Below are positions 1 to 9,821 of a DNA stretch of 45,817 nt, piece by piece. The position numbers and the translations under genes are program-made. Position 1 is the first letter of the stretch; every line of letters begins with the position of its first letter. The DNA lies in contig JAFDVI010000029.1 of NCBI GenBank assembly GCA_018269055.1, positions 1-45,817 of the forward strand, given 5' to 3'. The notes beneath the pieces were generated by a model. The model was not told the DNA's origin. It saw only the letters and a list, made by a program, of their open reading frames with translations, and made no database searches. Origin of the DNA: Acidobacteriota bacterium. Lineage in GTDB: Bacteria > Acidobacteriota > Blastocatellia > RBC074.

Positions 1-332
1 TCGGTCGCCGCCACCACCAGGATCGCTCCGTCCATCTGCGCCGCTCCGGTGATCATGTTCTTGACATAGTCGGCGTGGCCCGGACAGTCCACGTGCGCAT
101 AGTGCCGATTCGGCGTTTCGTATTCGACGTGCGCCGTCGCGATTGTGATTCCACGCGCCTTCTCTTCCGGAGCGTTGTCAATCGAATCGAAGCTGCGGAA
201 CGTGATCTTCGGATTGTGTTTGGCCAGCGTCTTGGTGATCGCTGCCGTCAACGTCGTCTTGCCGTGGTCAACGTGACCAATCGTCCCGACGTTGACGTGT
301 GGCTTACTTCGGTCAAATTTCTCTTTCGCCAT
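1..332 (-). CDS. tuf: Elongation factor Tu, N-terminal part (gene runs off the window)
   Basis: EF-Tu is the GTPase that delivers aminoacyl-tRNA to the ribosome. The 110 visible residues hold the G domain start: P-loop GHVDHGKTT at residues 19-27, the switch I segment RGITI near residue 60 and DCPGH at residues 82-86. The start [12 protein letters not shown] is the family's usual one, and AGGGAT lies about ten bases upstream of the ATG. The remaining roughly three quarters of the protein lies outside the window. Four tRNA genes lie just upstream on the same strand, so tuf is probably co-transcribed with them. Family identity is certain; only the truncation limits the description. Confidence 0.97.
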   Translation of the reverse strand, partial: MAKEKFDRSKPHVNVGTIGHVDHGKTTLTAAITKTLAKHNPKITFRSFDSIDNAPEEKARGITIATAHVEYETPNRHYAHVDCPGHADYVKNMITGAAQMDGAILVVAAT

Positions 333-389
333 AATGTTTATCCCTGATGCGATAGTCTGGGGCTATGATAGCCACCAATCAAAAATTGA

Positions 390-462
<73 letters not shown>

Positions 463-515
463 TAAACTCAATCGGATTATTTGATTGAGTAAAAAACTTA
501 AGTACAAAGATGAAA

Positions 516-590
<75 letters not shown>

Positions 591-633
591 TCAGAATTTC
601 AAAAACTCAGACTTGAACCGTTTCCAAACTAGA

Positions 634-719
<86 letters not shown>

Positions 720-736
720 TAATCAAAAAATCTCAG

Positions 737-809
737 AGCCGGTGAAGGGACTCGAACCCCCGACCCTCTGATTACAAATCAGATGCTCTACCAACTGAGC
801 TACACCGGC
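737..809 (-). tRNA. tRNA-Thr (anticodon UGU)
   Basis: Full cloverleaf on the minus strand. The acceptor stem GCCGGTG pairs with CACCGGC. The anticodon stem TCTGA/TCAGA holds the loop TTTGTAA, giving anticodon TGT. The T-loop is TTCGAGT and the discriminator is U. First gene of the tRNA-tuf cluster, about 48 bases after the predicted transcription start. Confidence 0.95.
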
Positions 810-863
810 AAACAGCTTATGATCGTTACAGCTTATCAATTTTGTCAGGCCATCAAAACGCGC

Positions 864-892
864 ATACTAGCAATCGAGTTTATTTTTTGCAA
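864..892 (-). promoter_or_regulatory. Sigma70-like promoter of the tRNA-tuf operon
   Basis: On the minus strand a -35 box TTGCAA (892-887) is followed after exactly 17 bases by a -10 box TAGTAT (869-864). A start near 857 would give a leader of about 48 bases before tRNA-Thr. It lies in the only gap between nrdR and the tRNA cluster. The consensus match is seen; activity is inferred. Confidence 0.65.
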
Positions 893-953
893 GCAGGCGA
901 TTTGACTTTCGTTTCGTTGGTCTCAGTTTTGTTCGGTTGTGTGTTCATTGGGG

Positions 954-1412
954 CTATTTTCTCAGCTTGATCAGGCCTTTTAGCTCATTCATGAATTCGG
1001 AAACATCCTGGAATTCGAGGTAAACCGATGCAAAGCGCACATAGGCAACTTTATCGAGGTCCTTTAATCTGCGCATAATCATCTCCCCAATCTTTGAAGT
1101 CTGTCTTTCCCGTTCTGGGGAAGCTTGAACGTAAGCCTCGACCGCATTGACGATGGATTCGAGTTTGGCCGTTGAAACCGGTCGCTTTTCGCAAGCTCGC
1201 AATAAACCGGCCATGACTTTGTCGCGGTTGAAGGGTTCCCGACGCCCATCTTTTTTGACAACCATATAAGGAATTTCGTCAATTCGTTCGTAGCTCGTAA
1301 ACCGCCGCTCACATTTCAGGCATTCTCGGCGCCTGCGAATGGAATCTCCTTCTCTGGATTCTCGTGAATCAACGACTTTATCTTCCAAGTGACCGCAGAA
1401 TGGGCATTTCAT
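954..1412 (-). CDS. nrdR: Transcriptional repressor NrdR
   Basis: NrdR represses ribonucleotide reductase operons, sensing ATP and dATP through an ATP-cone. The 152 residues are the usual family length. A zinc ribbon with CPFC (residues 3-6) and CLKC (about 31-34) is followed by the basic [11 protein letters not shown] segment and then the ATP-cone, which begins [13 protein letters not shown]. It starts 21 bases after the flippase-like gene and is probably co-transcribed with it. No hairpin terminator is visible behind it before the tRNA promoter. No ribonucleotide reductase gene is in the window, so its targets must lie elsewhere. Confidence 0.96.
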   Translation of the reverse strand: MKCPFCGHLEDKVVDSRESREGDSIRRRRECLKCERRFTSYERIDEIPYMVVKKDGRREPFNRDKVMAGLLRACEKRPVSTAKLESIVNAVEAYVQASPERERQTSKIGEMIMRRLKDLDKVAYVRFASVYLEFQDVSEFMNELKGLIKLRK

Positions 1413-1433
1413 AAACTCAAGTCTCCAAAAAGA

Positions 1434-2489
1434 TCAGTCTGAACTTTGCGGTTGTTTTTGTCTCAGTTGGTGCTGGTCACCTTCGCTGGCGATCATCTCG
1501 CGCAATTGACTGAAACTAATGTCGTGTCGAATCAAATAGTAAAGTCCCAACATAAATGGCGGGCCAAAGGCAATCAGGTGATACACGATTGCTACGCTGG
1601 CAGCCAAGTTCGGCTCGACTCCTAAAAACTCGAGGGCTTTGGCGGCGGCGGCGTGAAAAGCCCCCGCTGAACCTCCGGGAGTCGGGACAATCGAGCCGAC
1701 AAGTCCAAACCCTAAGATAAAGATGATTTGCATTAGCGAAAATCTCAGATCAAAAGCGTAAAGCGTTAGCCAAGTTGCTGACGCAATTAATCCCCAAACA
1801 ACAAATGTATAAAAAACGGCAATCAGAAGCTTTTTTAAATCGAGCAAAATGCTCAACCCTTCAGCCAAGTGGCGAATAAAGTTCAGGATCAATTGAGATA
1901 ACTTTTTTGGTAACCGGGCAAGCTTTGTTTCCAACCAGGAAAGAATCAATCGGGCTTTCAGCCTCAGTAATACCAGAACAATTAAACCGAGGCTGATTCC
2001 AATCAAGAAAATCATTCCCAAAGTTTGTGTGCCGCCGATTTTTTGCCAAATTACTGCCTGTGATTGCGGAAGGTCAGCATATAAAAGGCAGATTGAAAAT
2101 AAGGTGACGACCATGACCGTATCGAAAATTCTCTCGATTAAAATCGTCGCGAAGGTTGCACTTGGTTGCAGCTTTTCCCGCAAGCTTAAAACTGTTGGTC
2201 TGATGATTTCGGCGGCTCGGCCAATGACGAACAATCCACCGAATCCAACAGCCGTTGCCGCAATTAAATTTCCAATCTTGACATCCGCGATTGGGGCTAA
2301 AAATTCTCGCCAGCGAAAACTTCGAACGAAAATCGTTAAATTGATCAAGATCGCAGCTACTAACAATGGCCAAATTTTAGCGTGACGTAAATGCTCGCCC
2401 ACTGTGGTTAAATCCAGGCGGCTGACAAACCAATAGACCAGGATAATCCCCACCGCCAATATCAAAATTTGCTTTACTTGCTTTGTCAC
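1434..2489 (-). CDS. Flippase-like membrane protein (LPG synthase transmembrane-domain family, YbhN-like)
   Basis: This is an integral membrane protein of 351 residues with about eight or nine hydrophobic segments spread along its length, matching the transmembrane part of lysylphosphatidylglycerol synthase (UPF0104/YbhN family). The family pattern is visible in the N-terminal VYWFVSRLDL segment, in FVRSFRWREFL near residue 55, in the GFGGLFVIGRAAEIIRP stretch near residue 82 and in the PTPGGSAGAFHAAA stretch near residue 268. The cytosolic aminoacyl-transferase domain of true MprF is absent, so lipid or polyprenyl-lipid transport is a family-level inference. It is the first gene of a two-gene unit with nrdR. 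The start MTKQVKQILIL leads straight into the first membrane segment. Confidence 0.85.
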   Translation of the reverse strand: MTKQVKQILILAVGIILVYWFVSRLDLTTVGEHLRHAKIWPLLVAAILINLTIFVRSFRWREFLAPIADVKIGNLIAATAVGFGGLFVIGRAAEIIRPTVLSLREKLQPSATFATILIERIFDTVMVVTLFSICLLYADLPQSQAVIWQKIGGTQTLGMIFLIGISLGLIVLVLLRLKARLILSWLETKLARLPKKLSQLILNFIRHLAEGLSILLDLKKLLIAVFYTFVVWGLIASATWLTLYAFDLRFSLMQIIFILGFGLVGSIVPTPGGSAGAFHAAAAKALEFLGVEPNLAASVAIVYHLIAFGPPFMLGLYYLIRHDISFSQLREMIASEGDQHQLRQKQPQSSD

Positions 2490-2509
2490 TGAATCTTACA
2501 CCACAAGAT

Positions 2510-2537
2510 ATTGTAGAGAAGCGTCAACCTACAACAA
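2510..2537 (-). promoter_or_regulatory. Possible promoter of the flippase-nrdR unit
   Basis: On the minus strand TTGTTG (2537-2532) and TACAAT (2515-2510) are separated by 16 bases, just upstream of the flippase gene. The -10 is good and the -35 matches only half of the consensus. Treat as a candidate. Confidence 0.35.
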
Positions 2538-2649
2538 ATTAAGAGACGGTGCAAGATGAAGATTTCAGGGCGCTTATCGAAAGGTATTGGGAGGTGGTGT
2601 GGAGAGCCGCGACCAACTTGAAGCGAATGCCAGTGCGAGCGGGTCAAAA

Positions 2650-2678
2650 TTGACAAATGGGGTGAATAGATTGATTAT
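2650..2678 (+). promoter_or_regulatory. Sigma70-like promoter of the acyl-CoA synthetase gene
   Basis: A perfect -35 box TTGACA (2650-2655) is followed after 17 bases by GATTAT (2673-2678). This gives a leader of about 100 bases before the ATG at 2787. The 297-base gap 2490-2786 otherwise holds only the opposing promoter candidate and the small inverted repeat listed next. A 67-codon frame in this gap has no coding support. Confidence 0.5.
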
Positions 2679-2738
2679 CGTTGCCGATAAGCGGAACGAC
2701 AACACAGCGGATCAGAATTACGTTTCAGCTTCTTTTTT

Positions 2739-2758
2739 CAAAACAAATACAAGTTTTG
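2739..2758. promoter_or_regulatory. Small inverted repeat in the leader of the acyl-CoA synthetase gene
   Basis: CAAAAC (2739-2744) and GTTTTG (2753-2758) form a perfect 6-bp inverted repeat around an 8-base centre, 28 bases before the start codon. It could be an operator for a dimeric repressor or a weak leader hairpin. No regulator gene is adjacent, so the role is open. Confidence 0.3.
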
Positions 2759-2786
2759 TACATCACAATTTAGGCAGGGAACTAGA

Positions 2787-4616
2787 ATGAGCACTGGAGA
2801 GCCTCGCACGATCAACGAGCTGTTCAGCCAGGCAGTCGAGCGCTATTCGGGGCGCGTATTGATGAGCTTCAAGCGCGACAAGAGTTGGCATGGCATTACA
2901 GGCGCTGAGCTAAAACTGAGAGTCGGCAATGTTGCTCTTGGGTTGCATAGAATGGGCGTTCGCAAGGGGGATAGGGTCGCCTTACTGGCGGAAAGCAGCC
3001 CGCTATGGAGCATAGTTGATTACAGCATACTCGCAACGGGCGCAATCAATGTGCCGATTTATCCGACCCAATCGGTCGAGCAGGTGGCGTTTATTATTCG
3101 TAATAGCGGTGCGAGCATTTTGTTTATTGGTAGCAGCAAGCTCATTCGTCGAATAAAACCAGCCCTCGATTCGCTCAGGAAAGATGAGCGACCCAAAGTC
3201 GTATTGCTGGACCCGACCAATGATAAAAGCGACGATCTGATGACGCTTGAAGATGTGGAAAAAATTGGCGCCAACGAAGAGGCTGCTAACCCGACGCTGT
3301 TTAAGAAGCTTGCCAATGACTCCGCTCCGGCAGACGTTGCCACGATCATCTATACCTCTGGCACAACCGGCGAACCAAAAGGAGTTGTGTTAAGTCACAA
3401 CAACCTGGTTTCCAATGCTTTACAATCCGGCAAGGTGTTCGACATCACCGACAAAGACGTCGCCTTGAGCTTTCTCCCGCTTTCACATGTGTTCGAGCGA
3501 ACGGTCCTGTACATCTACTTTCATTTTGGCGTCCATATTTGCTTTGCCCGCGGAGTGGAAACCGTTGGCGAGGACATCAAGGAAGTTCGCCCAACCGTTG
3601 TGACCGCTGTCCCGCGATTGTTCGAACGGATATACGCCACGATCAATAAACGTGCGTCGGAAGCTCCGCCAATGCAGCAGAAAATTTTCCACCGTGCGGT
3701 GGAAATCGGTAGGCAAAGGGCGGTTTTGAATGACCGACGGAAGCCTGTGCCGCTGCGTTTATCCCTGGAATTGAAAGTTCTGGATAAACTGGTATTCAAA
3801 AAATGGCGAGAAGCTGTCGGCGGGCGGATGCGGTTTTTTGTCGCGGGAGGCGCTGCGCTTTCGCCGGAACTTGCGTACATCTTCGCAGGGGCGGGAATTA
3901 CGATTTTGCAGGGGTATGGGCTGACGGAAACTTCCCCAGTTGTGTCGTTTAACCGTCCCAATGACAATCGTATCGGAACGATTGGCCCGGCGATTCCCGG
4001 CGTAAAAGTCAAAATTGCCGAGGATGGCGAAATCCTGGTCCAGGGGGACAATGTCATGCAGGGATATTACGGCCTAGCGGAAGAAACCGAACGCGCTTTG
4101 CAGCGGCATGATGACGGGGTGTGGTTTCATACGGGGGATATCGGAAACATAGATGAAGACGGTTTTATTCGCATTACGGATCGCAAAAAGGATTTGATCA
4201 AGACAAGCCTTGGTAAATATATAGCGCCGCAGCCGATTGAAAACATGATTCGTACAATTCCAATGGTCGAGCAAGCGATTGTTATTGGCAACGCGCGTAA
4301 ATTTGCTGCCGCCTTGATTGTACCGGCATTCGATTCGCTGAGGAATTATGCAAAATCGCTTGGGCTTGAAATCAAGGATTTGAAAGGGTTGGTGCGCCAT
4401 CCGCGCGTGATCGAATACTTTAAGAAAAAAGTGGATGAAGTCACGAAGGAATTGGCTCCGCACGAAAAGATCAAAAAAATTGCCTTGCTGGATCAAGAAT
4501 TTTCTGTGGAAGGAGGCGAACTGACTCCAACATTGAAAGTTCGCCGCAAGTTTGTCGAAGAAAAGCATCGTGAAGTGATAGATTCGCTCTACCCTAAGTT
4601 TGAACCTGAAAATTAA
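2787..4616 (+). CDS. Long-chain acyl-CoA synthetase (AMP-forming, FadD15-like)
   Basis: It activates fatty acids with ATP and CoA to acyl-CoA, feeding beta-oxidation or lipid synthesis. The 609 residues match the FadD15-type branch. Motifs seen in order are: the AMP-binding loop [11 protein letters not shown] near residue 188, the GYGLTETSP motif near residue 375, the acyl-AMP motif [13 protein letters not shown] near residue 447, and [17 protein letters not shown] near residue 465 with the hinge and a conserved lysine region. The start is preceded by CAGGGA eight bases upstream. There is no signal peptide, so it is cytoplasmic. The AtoE-type short-chain fatty acid transporter 25 kb away is a thematic match but not a neighbour. 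Confidence 0.92.
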   Translation: MSTGEPRTINELFSQAVERYSGRVLMSFKRDKSWHGITGAELKLRVGNVALGLHRMGVRKGDRVALLAESSPLWSIVDYSILATGAINVPIYPTQSVEQVAFIIRNSGASILFIGSSKLIRRIKPALDSLRKDERPKVVLLDPTNDKSDDLMTLEDVEKIGANEEAANPTLFKKLANDSAPADVATIIYTSGTTGEPKGVVLSHNNLVSNALQSGKVFDITDKDVALSFLPLSHVFERTVLYIYFHFGVHICFARGVETVGEDIKEVRPTVVTAVPRLFERIYATINKRASEAPPMQQKIFHRAVEIGRQRAVLNDRRKPVPLRLSLELKVLDKLVFKKWREAVGGRMRFFVAGGAALSPELAYIFAGAGITILQGYGLTETSPVVSFNRPNDNRIGTIGPAIPGVKVKIAEDGEILVQGDNVMQGYYGLAEETERALQRHDDGVWFHTGDIGNIDEDGFIRITDRKKDLIKTSLGKYIAPQPIENMIRTIPMVEQAIVIGNARKFAAALIVPAFDSLRNYAKSLGLEIKDLKGLVRHPRVIEYFKKKVDEVTKELAPHEKIKKIALLDQEFSVEGGELTPTLKVRRKFVEEKHREVIDSLYPKFEPEN

Positions 4617-4666
4617 GGGCACACTGAATCACAGCGGTTATCGTATTTTGTAAGTGAAGAGAAAAT

Positions 4667-4707
4667 GAAGCACGGGGAAGCCGAGCAAGATGGATTCCTC
4701 GTGCTTC
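4667..4707. other. Hairpin between acyl-CoA synthetase and phosphatase genes
   Basis: GAAGCACGGGGAA (4667-4679) pairs with TTCCTCGTGCTTC (4695-4707) with one G-T wobble, leaving a 15-base loop. No T-run follows, so it is not a classical terminator. It ends 22 bases before the phosphatase start codon and could protect or attenuate the message. Confidence 0.4.
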
Positions 4708-4729
4708 TTCGTGTTGAGGTAGTCCGTCA

Positions 4730-6868
4730 ATGCAGGAGCGCCAAGTCCGACAACCAATCGTTTTCGAATTGCTCAAAAGCCTGATGCCAATTACCGTTAT
4801 GGGCAAAGCCATGTTTGCCGGGGTCATGGTCTGGTTTGTGAATTGGGTTTTTGCAGACAACCAAATGCTTTGGGGCAGCCGCGCGCTCAAATCCGTTTTG
4901 GATATAGCTTCGGCGCTGGCACTCATTCCTCTCTGTTACTTTGCCATTAAGGGAGCAGCTTGGGTTACGCAACACATGCTTTGGCGGTTGCGGCGGCGGT
5001 TGATTGTCACTTATCTGTTGATTGGCGGATTGCCCTTGTTGCTGCTCACGCTAATGATCCTATTGATTGGCTGGATCGTGGTAATGCAATCCAGCGCCAG
5101 TTTAGTAGAACGCCAGCTTGACGGATATTTGGAACAATCACGCGAAGCTACCTTGGCTCTTAGCCGGGATTTAAGTAACTTTACGGCAGAACGCTGGCAG
5201 CCAGACCAGATACAACGTCGTTTACAGGAGCGAGCAGACTCCTTGGCCCCTATTTTTCCAAACGTTGCTTTGAGAGTGAAACAGGAGGGTGGTATAGATA
5301 TTTCGGTGTCCGGAACCTCTTCGGAAGGTAACCAGACGCCAGATAGCTTTCAACGCTCAGAGGTTCTGCTACCAGATTGGCTGAAATCACAAGACTTTCA
5401 CGGTTTGGTGCTCGAAGAAAACCTGCGGGGCCAAAGGCGAGTGTTTGCTCGACATGTGGTGAGGCTTAGCCAGCCGTCACAGACTGTGTTCCAACTCAGC
5501 TACCCAATTGGTGAAGCGCTCTGCACACATCTAAACCACACGACAGATTTGAATGTCGTTCCCGGCCAGAGCTTAATGCCGCTGCTGTTGACTCCTTCGG
5601 GCGGAAAAGTGGACGAGTCAGAACAAATTGCCGTGAAAAGTCCGAATGGAGTGATTGCCATTCCGACCGGTGTTCCCATCTTTAAGGATGTGATTGATTG
5701 GCGTTCCGGCGTCGAGCGCGAGCGGGATATTTTGATGGTTGATTCTTCGTTTCTATCTCCGGGGAATATCTGGTACCGCATTCAACAATTCAAAACGGGC
5801 AGTGCCCTTGGTAACGTCATTTTTGTAGTAATCGCCACGCTGGCATTTATTGTGTTTCTAATTGTGTTGGCGGCAGTGATTTCCGCGTTTTTTCTGACCC
5901 GTTCGATTACCGGAGCGGTGCATTATCTTTACCAGGGGACACAGCGAGTCGAAGCCGGCGATTTCGATCACGAGGTAAAAATCACAGGCAATGATCAGTT
6001 GGCGGCGTTGAGCGCTTCCTTCAATCAGATGACGCGCTCCATCCGTGACCTGTTGCACGTGTCGGCTGAAAAACAGCGACTGGATCAGGAAATGAAGATT
6101 GCGGCTCAGGTGCAGTCGCGCCTGTTTCCGCGTTCGACGCCGAATACGGCTTTGTTGGATTTCGCCCCTGGAATTTGCATTCCTGCGCGTTCCGTCAGCG
6201 GAGATTATTACGACTTTCTCGAAATCTCTTCGCAGGTCATTGGAGTGGCCGTAGCCGATGTCTGCGGAAAAGGTGTTTCAGCCGCTTTGATGATGGCGAA
6301 TCTGCAAGCCAACTTACGCGGTCAGGTGCAGGCTTATCAGGATGCTTTCAATTACAAACAAGGACAGGAAGGGGCAGATGCACAGATGAATCCGGTGCAG
6401 CGCCTGGTGCAACAGGTCAACCAACGATTGACAGCTTCGATGATGGATTCCAGCTACATCACGTTCTTTTACGCCGAAATTGATCAATGGAACGCGACCT
6501 TGCGTTACACGAACGCGGGTCACAACCCGCCACTTTTGCTGCAGGCGGGAAACAATGGGGAAACGAAAGTTGAGCGATTGGAGCAGGGAGGAACGGTGCT
6601 GGGGTTGTTTCTCGATGCGGAATACGAAGCCGCGGAATTGCAACTTCAAAGCGGAGATGTGTTGGTTGCTTTCACGGATGGACTGATCGAAGCGCGAGAC
6701 CCGCAAGGCGAAGAATTCGGGGAAGCGCAGGTCATCCAGTTATTGATCAAAAATGCCAGCCTCTCCGCTACGGAGATAGAACAGCGCATCCTGTCTGCCG
6801 TGAAAGATTGGACGAAGGGAGCGGAGCAGGAAGACGATCTGACCTTGGTGATCTTCAAGGTGAAGTAA
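4730..6868 (+). CDS. Membrane-bound PP2C/SpoIIE-type serine phosphatase with HAMP domain (RsbU-like)
   Basis: A signalling phosphatase of the kind that dephosphorylates anti-sigma-factor antagonists in partner-switching systems. Hydrophobic segments near residues 26-45, 50-75 and 87-117 lead to an extracytoplasmic sensor region of about 240 residues. A further membrane helix follows near 362-392, then a HAMP linker and a short helix, and the SpoIIE catalytic domain (about 470-710). Metal-binding acidic motifs are present: SGDYYDF, VADVCGKGVSAA, FTDGLIEARD and the final EDDLTLVIFK. GAGGT lies nine bases before the ATG. No anti-sigma or STAS partner is adjacent; the next gene is a PDZ protein 160 bases on, with nothing recognisable in the gap. 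The signal sensed is unknown. Confidence 0.9.
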   Translation: MQERQVRQPIVFELLKSLMPITVMGKAMFAGVMVWFVNWVFADNQMLWGSRALKSVLDIASALALIPLCYFAIKGAAWVTQHMLWRLRRRLIVTYLLIGGLPLLLLTLMILLIGWIVVMQSSASLVERQLDGYLEQSREATLALSRDLSNFTAERWQPDQIQRRLQERADSLAPIFPNVALRVKQEGGIDISVSGTSSEGNQTPDSFQRSEVLLPDWLKSQDFHGLVLEENLRGQRRVFARHVVRLSQPSQTVFQLSYPIGEALCTHLNHTTDLNVVPGQSLMPLLLTPSGGKVDESEQIAVKSPNGVIAIPTGVPIFKDVIDWRSGVERERDILMVDSSFLSPGNIWYRIQQFKTGSALGNVIFVVIATLAFIVFLIVLAAVISAFFLTRSITGAVHYLYQGTQRVEAGDFDHEVKITGNDQLAALSASFNQMTRSIRDLLHVSAEKQRLDQEMKIAAQVQSRLFPRSTPNTALLDFAPGICIPARSVSGDYYDFLEISSQVIGVAVADVCGKGVSAALMMANLQANLRGQVQAYQDAFNYKQGQEGADAQMNPVQRLVQQVNQRLTASMMDSSYITFFYAEIDQWNATLRYTNAGHNPPLLLQAGNNGETKVERLEQGGTVLGLFLDAEYEAAELQLQSGDVLVAFTDGLIEARDPQGEEFGEAQVIQLLIKNASLSATEIEQRILSAVKDWTKGAEQEDDLTLVIFKVK

Positions 6869-7028
6869 GCGACCTTTCGCTTCAAACCTTCGCCATCGTT
6901 TGATTGCTGACCCTTCAATCTCTGAACTTTCAAATTTTTGTGGAACTTTGGTTTTCAAGTGGCGTTGAAGCACCCGTAAGTAAGAAGGCATCGGACACGC
7001 CAAAGTAGTAATCACTCATTTCAGAATT

Positions 7029-8057
7029 ATGCAGCATTGGTTTTTTAGACTGTTTGAAAAAACAGATCGGGCCGTTTTGGTGCTGGCTGGGGCGGTGCTA
7101 TTTCTGACGATTGCTATTTTCCCTGTTCAGGCTCAAGCACAACCAAGTGCTTCGAGCATCAATCAGTCAAATCAAAAATCCGAAACATCAGGCGCTGGAG
7201 CATCGCTAAAAAGCAGCGGGGTGATGCTTGGTGTTTATCTGGGTGACATCAGCGAAGAGCGCGCCAAAGATTTGAAACTGACCGAAGCGCGTGGCGCATT
7301 GGTCGGGAATGTCCAAGAAAACAGCCCTGCGGCGAAAGCGGGGTTGCAGGAAAATGATGTCATACTCGCATTTAACAATCAGCAGATTTTCAACCCGGCT
7401 CAATTTCACAGGCTGCTGATGAAAGCTTCGGCGGGATCAATTGCGACTCTTGTTATTCACAGAGCCGGAGTTTCGCAAACTGTCCGCGTCAGTCTTGGGC
7501 AACGACCAATCACGCAACGAGGGTCGAACAGCAACTTCTACGCTACCGCCGAGGCTTACATGCAAGCGGCAAATGAGCGCTCTAAAGAGGCAGAGGATGC
7601 CAGGCTGCGTGGAGACGAAAAAGAAGCCAGGCGGCTCGAAGGGGAGGCTGCCGATTTTCGCAAGCTTTCTGATGAAGCGCGTGCTTCAGTGGATAAAGAC
7701 ATCAGCGAGGGAAGGGTTGGAACATCACCTTCTTCGTTGCGAGTCGGTAATCACATCACCGCCGCGCGTTATCAGTTGGGGGTCCGAGTTTCATCTTTGA
7801 ATGAACAGTTGGCGACATTTTTCAACGTGAAAAATGGGGTGCTGGTCAACGAAGTTCGGGCAGGCGGCGTCGCCGAAAGCGCGGGCGTTAAAGCTGGCGA
7901 TTGCATTGTTGCCGTCAACGGAGAACGAGTTGAAACCTTGGCGGATTTGAACCGTTTGGTGGATCGAGTCAACGACAAGGTGGCCAATGAAGCGGCGTTA
8001 AGCGTTGTGCGAGACCGAACGGAACTTACGATCAATGTGAAGTTCGGCCAGCGATAA
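7029..8057 (+). CDS. Secreted or membrane-anchored protein with two PDZ domains
   Basis: 342 residues. After a charged start, a hydrophobic segment (about 15-34) ends at AQAQA, giving a signal peptide or anchor. PDZ domain 1 spans about 60-155 (VMLGVYLGD, then NSPAAKAGLQENDVI). A charged, heptad-like helical region follows (about 165-225, many Glu, Arg and Ala). PDZ domain 2 spans about 238-342 (GGVAESAGVKAGDCIVAVNG). No serine protease triad is present, so this is not an HtrA/DegP protease lacking a small part; it is PDZ-only and presumably binds peptide termini in the periplasm. No clear Shine-Dalgarno precedes the ATG. Function beyond peptide binding cannot be said. Confidence 0.85.
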   Translation: MQHWFFRLFEKTDRAVLVLAGAVLFLTIAIFPVQAQAQPSASSINQSNQKSETSGAGASLKSSGVMLGVYLGDISEERAKDLKLTEARGALVGNVQENSPAAKAGLQENDVILAFNNQQIFNPAQFHRLLMKASAGSIATLVIHRAGVSQTVRVSLGQRPITQRGSNSNFYATAEAYMQAANERSKEAEDARLRGDEKEARRLEGEAADFRKLSDEARASVDKDISEGRVGTSPSSLRVGNHITAARYQLGVRVSSLNEQLATFFNVKNGVLVNEVRAGGVAESAGVKAGDCIVAVNGERVETLADLNRLVDRVNDKVANEAALSVVRDRTELTINVKFGQR

Positions 8058-8127
8058 GATTTTTTTTGAGTTGTGTGTGTTTGGTGTTCAGGGTGAGGTG
8101 TCCGAATGTTTTCGGACCCCAATTTTT

Positions 8128-8157
8128 TGAGGAGGCATTCTGGCCTCCTCATTTTTT
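8128..8157 (+). terminator. Rho-independent terminator after the PDZ gene
   Basis: The stem TGAGGAGGC / GCCTCCTCA (9 bp, loop ATTCTG) is followed by six T. A T-run also precedes the stem, but that gives A, not T, in the other direction. A smaller hairpin TCCGAA/TTCGGA (8101-8116) lies just upstream. It ends the phosphatase-PDZ transcription unit. Confidence 0.88.
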
Positions 8158-8209
8158 GTCTAACGACCATAAATTCCCAAAGCCAATTTCATCACAATCC
8201 CAGCCTGTG

Positions 8210-8240
8210 GTAGCTTGAATCGCGTTGCAACGCGATTCAA
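8210..8240 (+). repeat. Single GTAG-headed palindrome (REP-like) in the 5'-nucleotidase leader
   Basis: GTAG (8210-8213) and one C precede a perfect 26-bp palindrome made of TTGAATCGCGTTG and CAACGCGATTCAA (8215-8240). A pyrimidine-rich stretch and the Shine-Dalgarno AGGAGG follow. The head and hairpin layout match a solitary REP sequence. It would also form a strong mRNA hairpin 11 bases before the ribosome binding site. Confidence 0.7.
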
Positions 8241-8264
8241 TTTTCTTTTCAGGAGGAAATCCGG

Positions 8265-9821
8265 ATGATCGCTCTCTCCGCTAAAATACGCCAAATTACC
8301 CTGGCCATATTTTTCCTCACTACGTTCGTTGTTTCGATACAAGCGCAAGCGCCAGCAAAGCCGAAACAAGCCAGCGCGACCACCAGCCGTGTAACGCTGC
8401 TGCAGCTCAATGATGTTTACCAAATTTCTCCGGTGGACAAGGGCAAGAACGCCGGACTTGCGCGGGTCGCCACCCTGAGAAAGAAAATTTTGGCTGAATC
8501 CCCGAACACGCTGTTTTTTCTGGCGGGTGATACGATTTCGCCTTCTGTGGCTTCGACGATATTCAAAGGTGAACAAGTCATCGCTACCTGGAATGCCATC
8601 GGATTGGATTATGCATCATTGGGAAATCACGAATTCGATTTTGGCAACGACATCTTGATTCAGCGTATGAAGGAATCGAAGTTCGTCTGGCTCGGTTCCA
8701 ACGTGATTGATCGAAATAACAATAAACCCTTTAACGGGATGCCGCTGTATGTCATTCGGAAAATCGGCAAGCTCAAAATCGGCATACTGGGATTGCTGAC
8801 CCCCGATACGGAAACCAGTTCCAGTCCAGGTAAAAACGTCAAATTTGTGGATCCAATTTTGACGGCTAAACGTCTGATCCCGAAAATGCGCGCCGAAGGT
8901 GCCACCATCATCATCGCTGTCACGCATCTAACGATGCCAACCGACAAGGAACTGGCGCGTACCGGATTGATTGATGTGATATTAGGAGGGCACGAACATG
9001 AATTGTTGCAATCTCAGGCCGGCCGCACGCCGATTTTCAAATGGGGATCGGATGCGCGAACGTTGGGACGAATTGATTTGAATGTGAATGCGACGACTCG
9101 GCGATTGGAGAGCATGGATTGGGCCGGAATCCCTGTTACGGATGCAACGCCAGACGACCCTGATGCTGCCGCGGTGGTTTCAGGGTATGAGAAGAAGCTT
9201 TCCACGGAACTCGACAAACCGCTTGGCAGCACAACAGAGCCGCTCGACGGAACCAACATAGGCGTCCGCACGCGCGAAACCAATTTGGGTGATTTGATCG
9301 CGGATGCATTTCGCGATGGGACCAAGGCCGACATCACGATTTTGAATGGCGGTTCGATCCGTGCGAACGCGACCTTTCCCGTTGGGCCAATCACCAAACG
9401 CGATGTGGTTTCCATGCTTCCGTTTGAGAACCCGATCATCAAGATCGAAGCCACGGGCACGCAAATCAAAGCCGCGTTGGAAAACGGCGTCAGTCAGGTG
9501 GTCGAAACCAACGAAAGCGGGCGCTTTCCGCAAGTTGCCGGGTTGATGTTTGAATACGACGCTCGCAAACCTGTTGGCTCTCGCGTGCAGACGGTCACGA
9601 TCCATGGACAGCCGCTGGATGAAAAGAAAACTTACACGATAGCTTCGTCAACGTTTTTGGTTGATGGCGGAGATGGGTACGCAATGTTCAAAACGTCGAA
9701 GCGTTTGATCCAGCCGGAATCGGCAGCGATTGACAGCGCCATCTTGTCCAGTTTTATCTCCACCTCCGGAACGGTTTCGCCAAAAGTCGAAGGGCGAATT
9801 AAGCGGCTCGACCAGCCCTGA
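8265..9821 (+). CDS. Secreted 5'-nucleotidase / metallophosphoesterase (UshA family)
   Basis: 518 residues. A signal peptide (residues 1 to about 28, ending QAQA) sends it to the periplasm or outside. The N-terminal calcineurin-like domain carries the dinuclear metal motifs [22 protein letters not shown], the lone histidine in VTHLT and GGHEHE. The C-terminal 5'-nucleotidase domain (about 310-490) has [19 protein letters not shown] and the segment [12 protein letters not shown]. It should hydrolyse nucleotides, sugar nucleotides or similar phosphate esters for scavenging. AGGAGG lies eight bases before the ATG. Its last 23 bases overlap the 3' end of the convergent YfhO gene, so the two transcripts are complementary there. 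Confidence 0.93.
   Translation: MIALSAKIRQITLAIFFLTTFVVSIQAQAPAKPKQASATTSRVTLLQLNDVYQISPVDKGKNAGLARVATLRKKILAESPNTLFFLAGDTISPSVASTIFKGEQVIATWNAIGLDYASLGNHEFDFGNDILIQRMKESKFVWLGSNVIDRNNNKPFNGMPLYVIRKIGKLKIGILGLLTPDTETSSSPGKNVKFVDPILTAKRLIPKMRAEGATIIIAVTHLTMPTDKELARTGLIDVILGGHEHELLQSQAGRTPIFKWGSDARTLGRIDLNVNATTRRLESMDWAGIPVTDATPDDPDAAAVVSGYEKKLSTELDKPLGSTTEPLDGTNIGVRTRETNLGDLIADAFRDGTKADITILNGGSIRANATFPVGPITKRDVVSMLPFENPIIKIEATGTQIKAALENGVSQVVETNESGRFPQVAGLMFEYDARKPVGSRVQTVTIHGQPLDEKKTYTIASSTFLVDGGDGYAMFKTSKRLIQPESAAIDSAILSSFISTSGTVSPKVEGRIKRLDQP

Noticed and set aside
2587..2790. A 67-codon plus-strand frame in front of the acyl-CoA synthetase gene
   Set aside because: No recognisable domain, no ribosome binding site, composition unlike neighbouring genes, and it covers the predicted promoter and leader.
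7029..8057. PDZ protein considered as a truncated HtrA/DegP protease
   Set aside because: There is no remnant of the trypsin-like domain, and the two PDZ domains are separated by a helical linker that DegP lacks.
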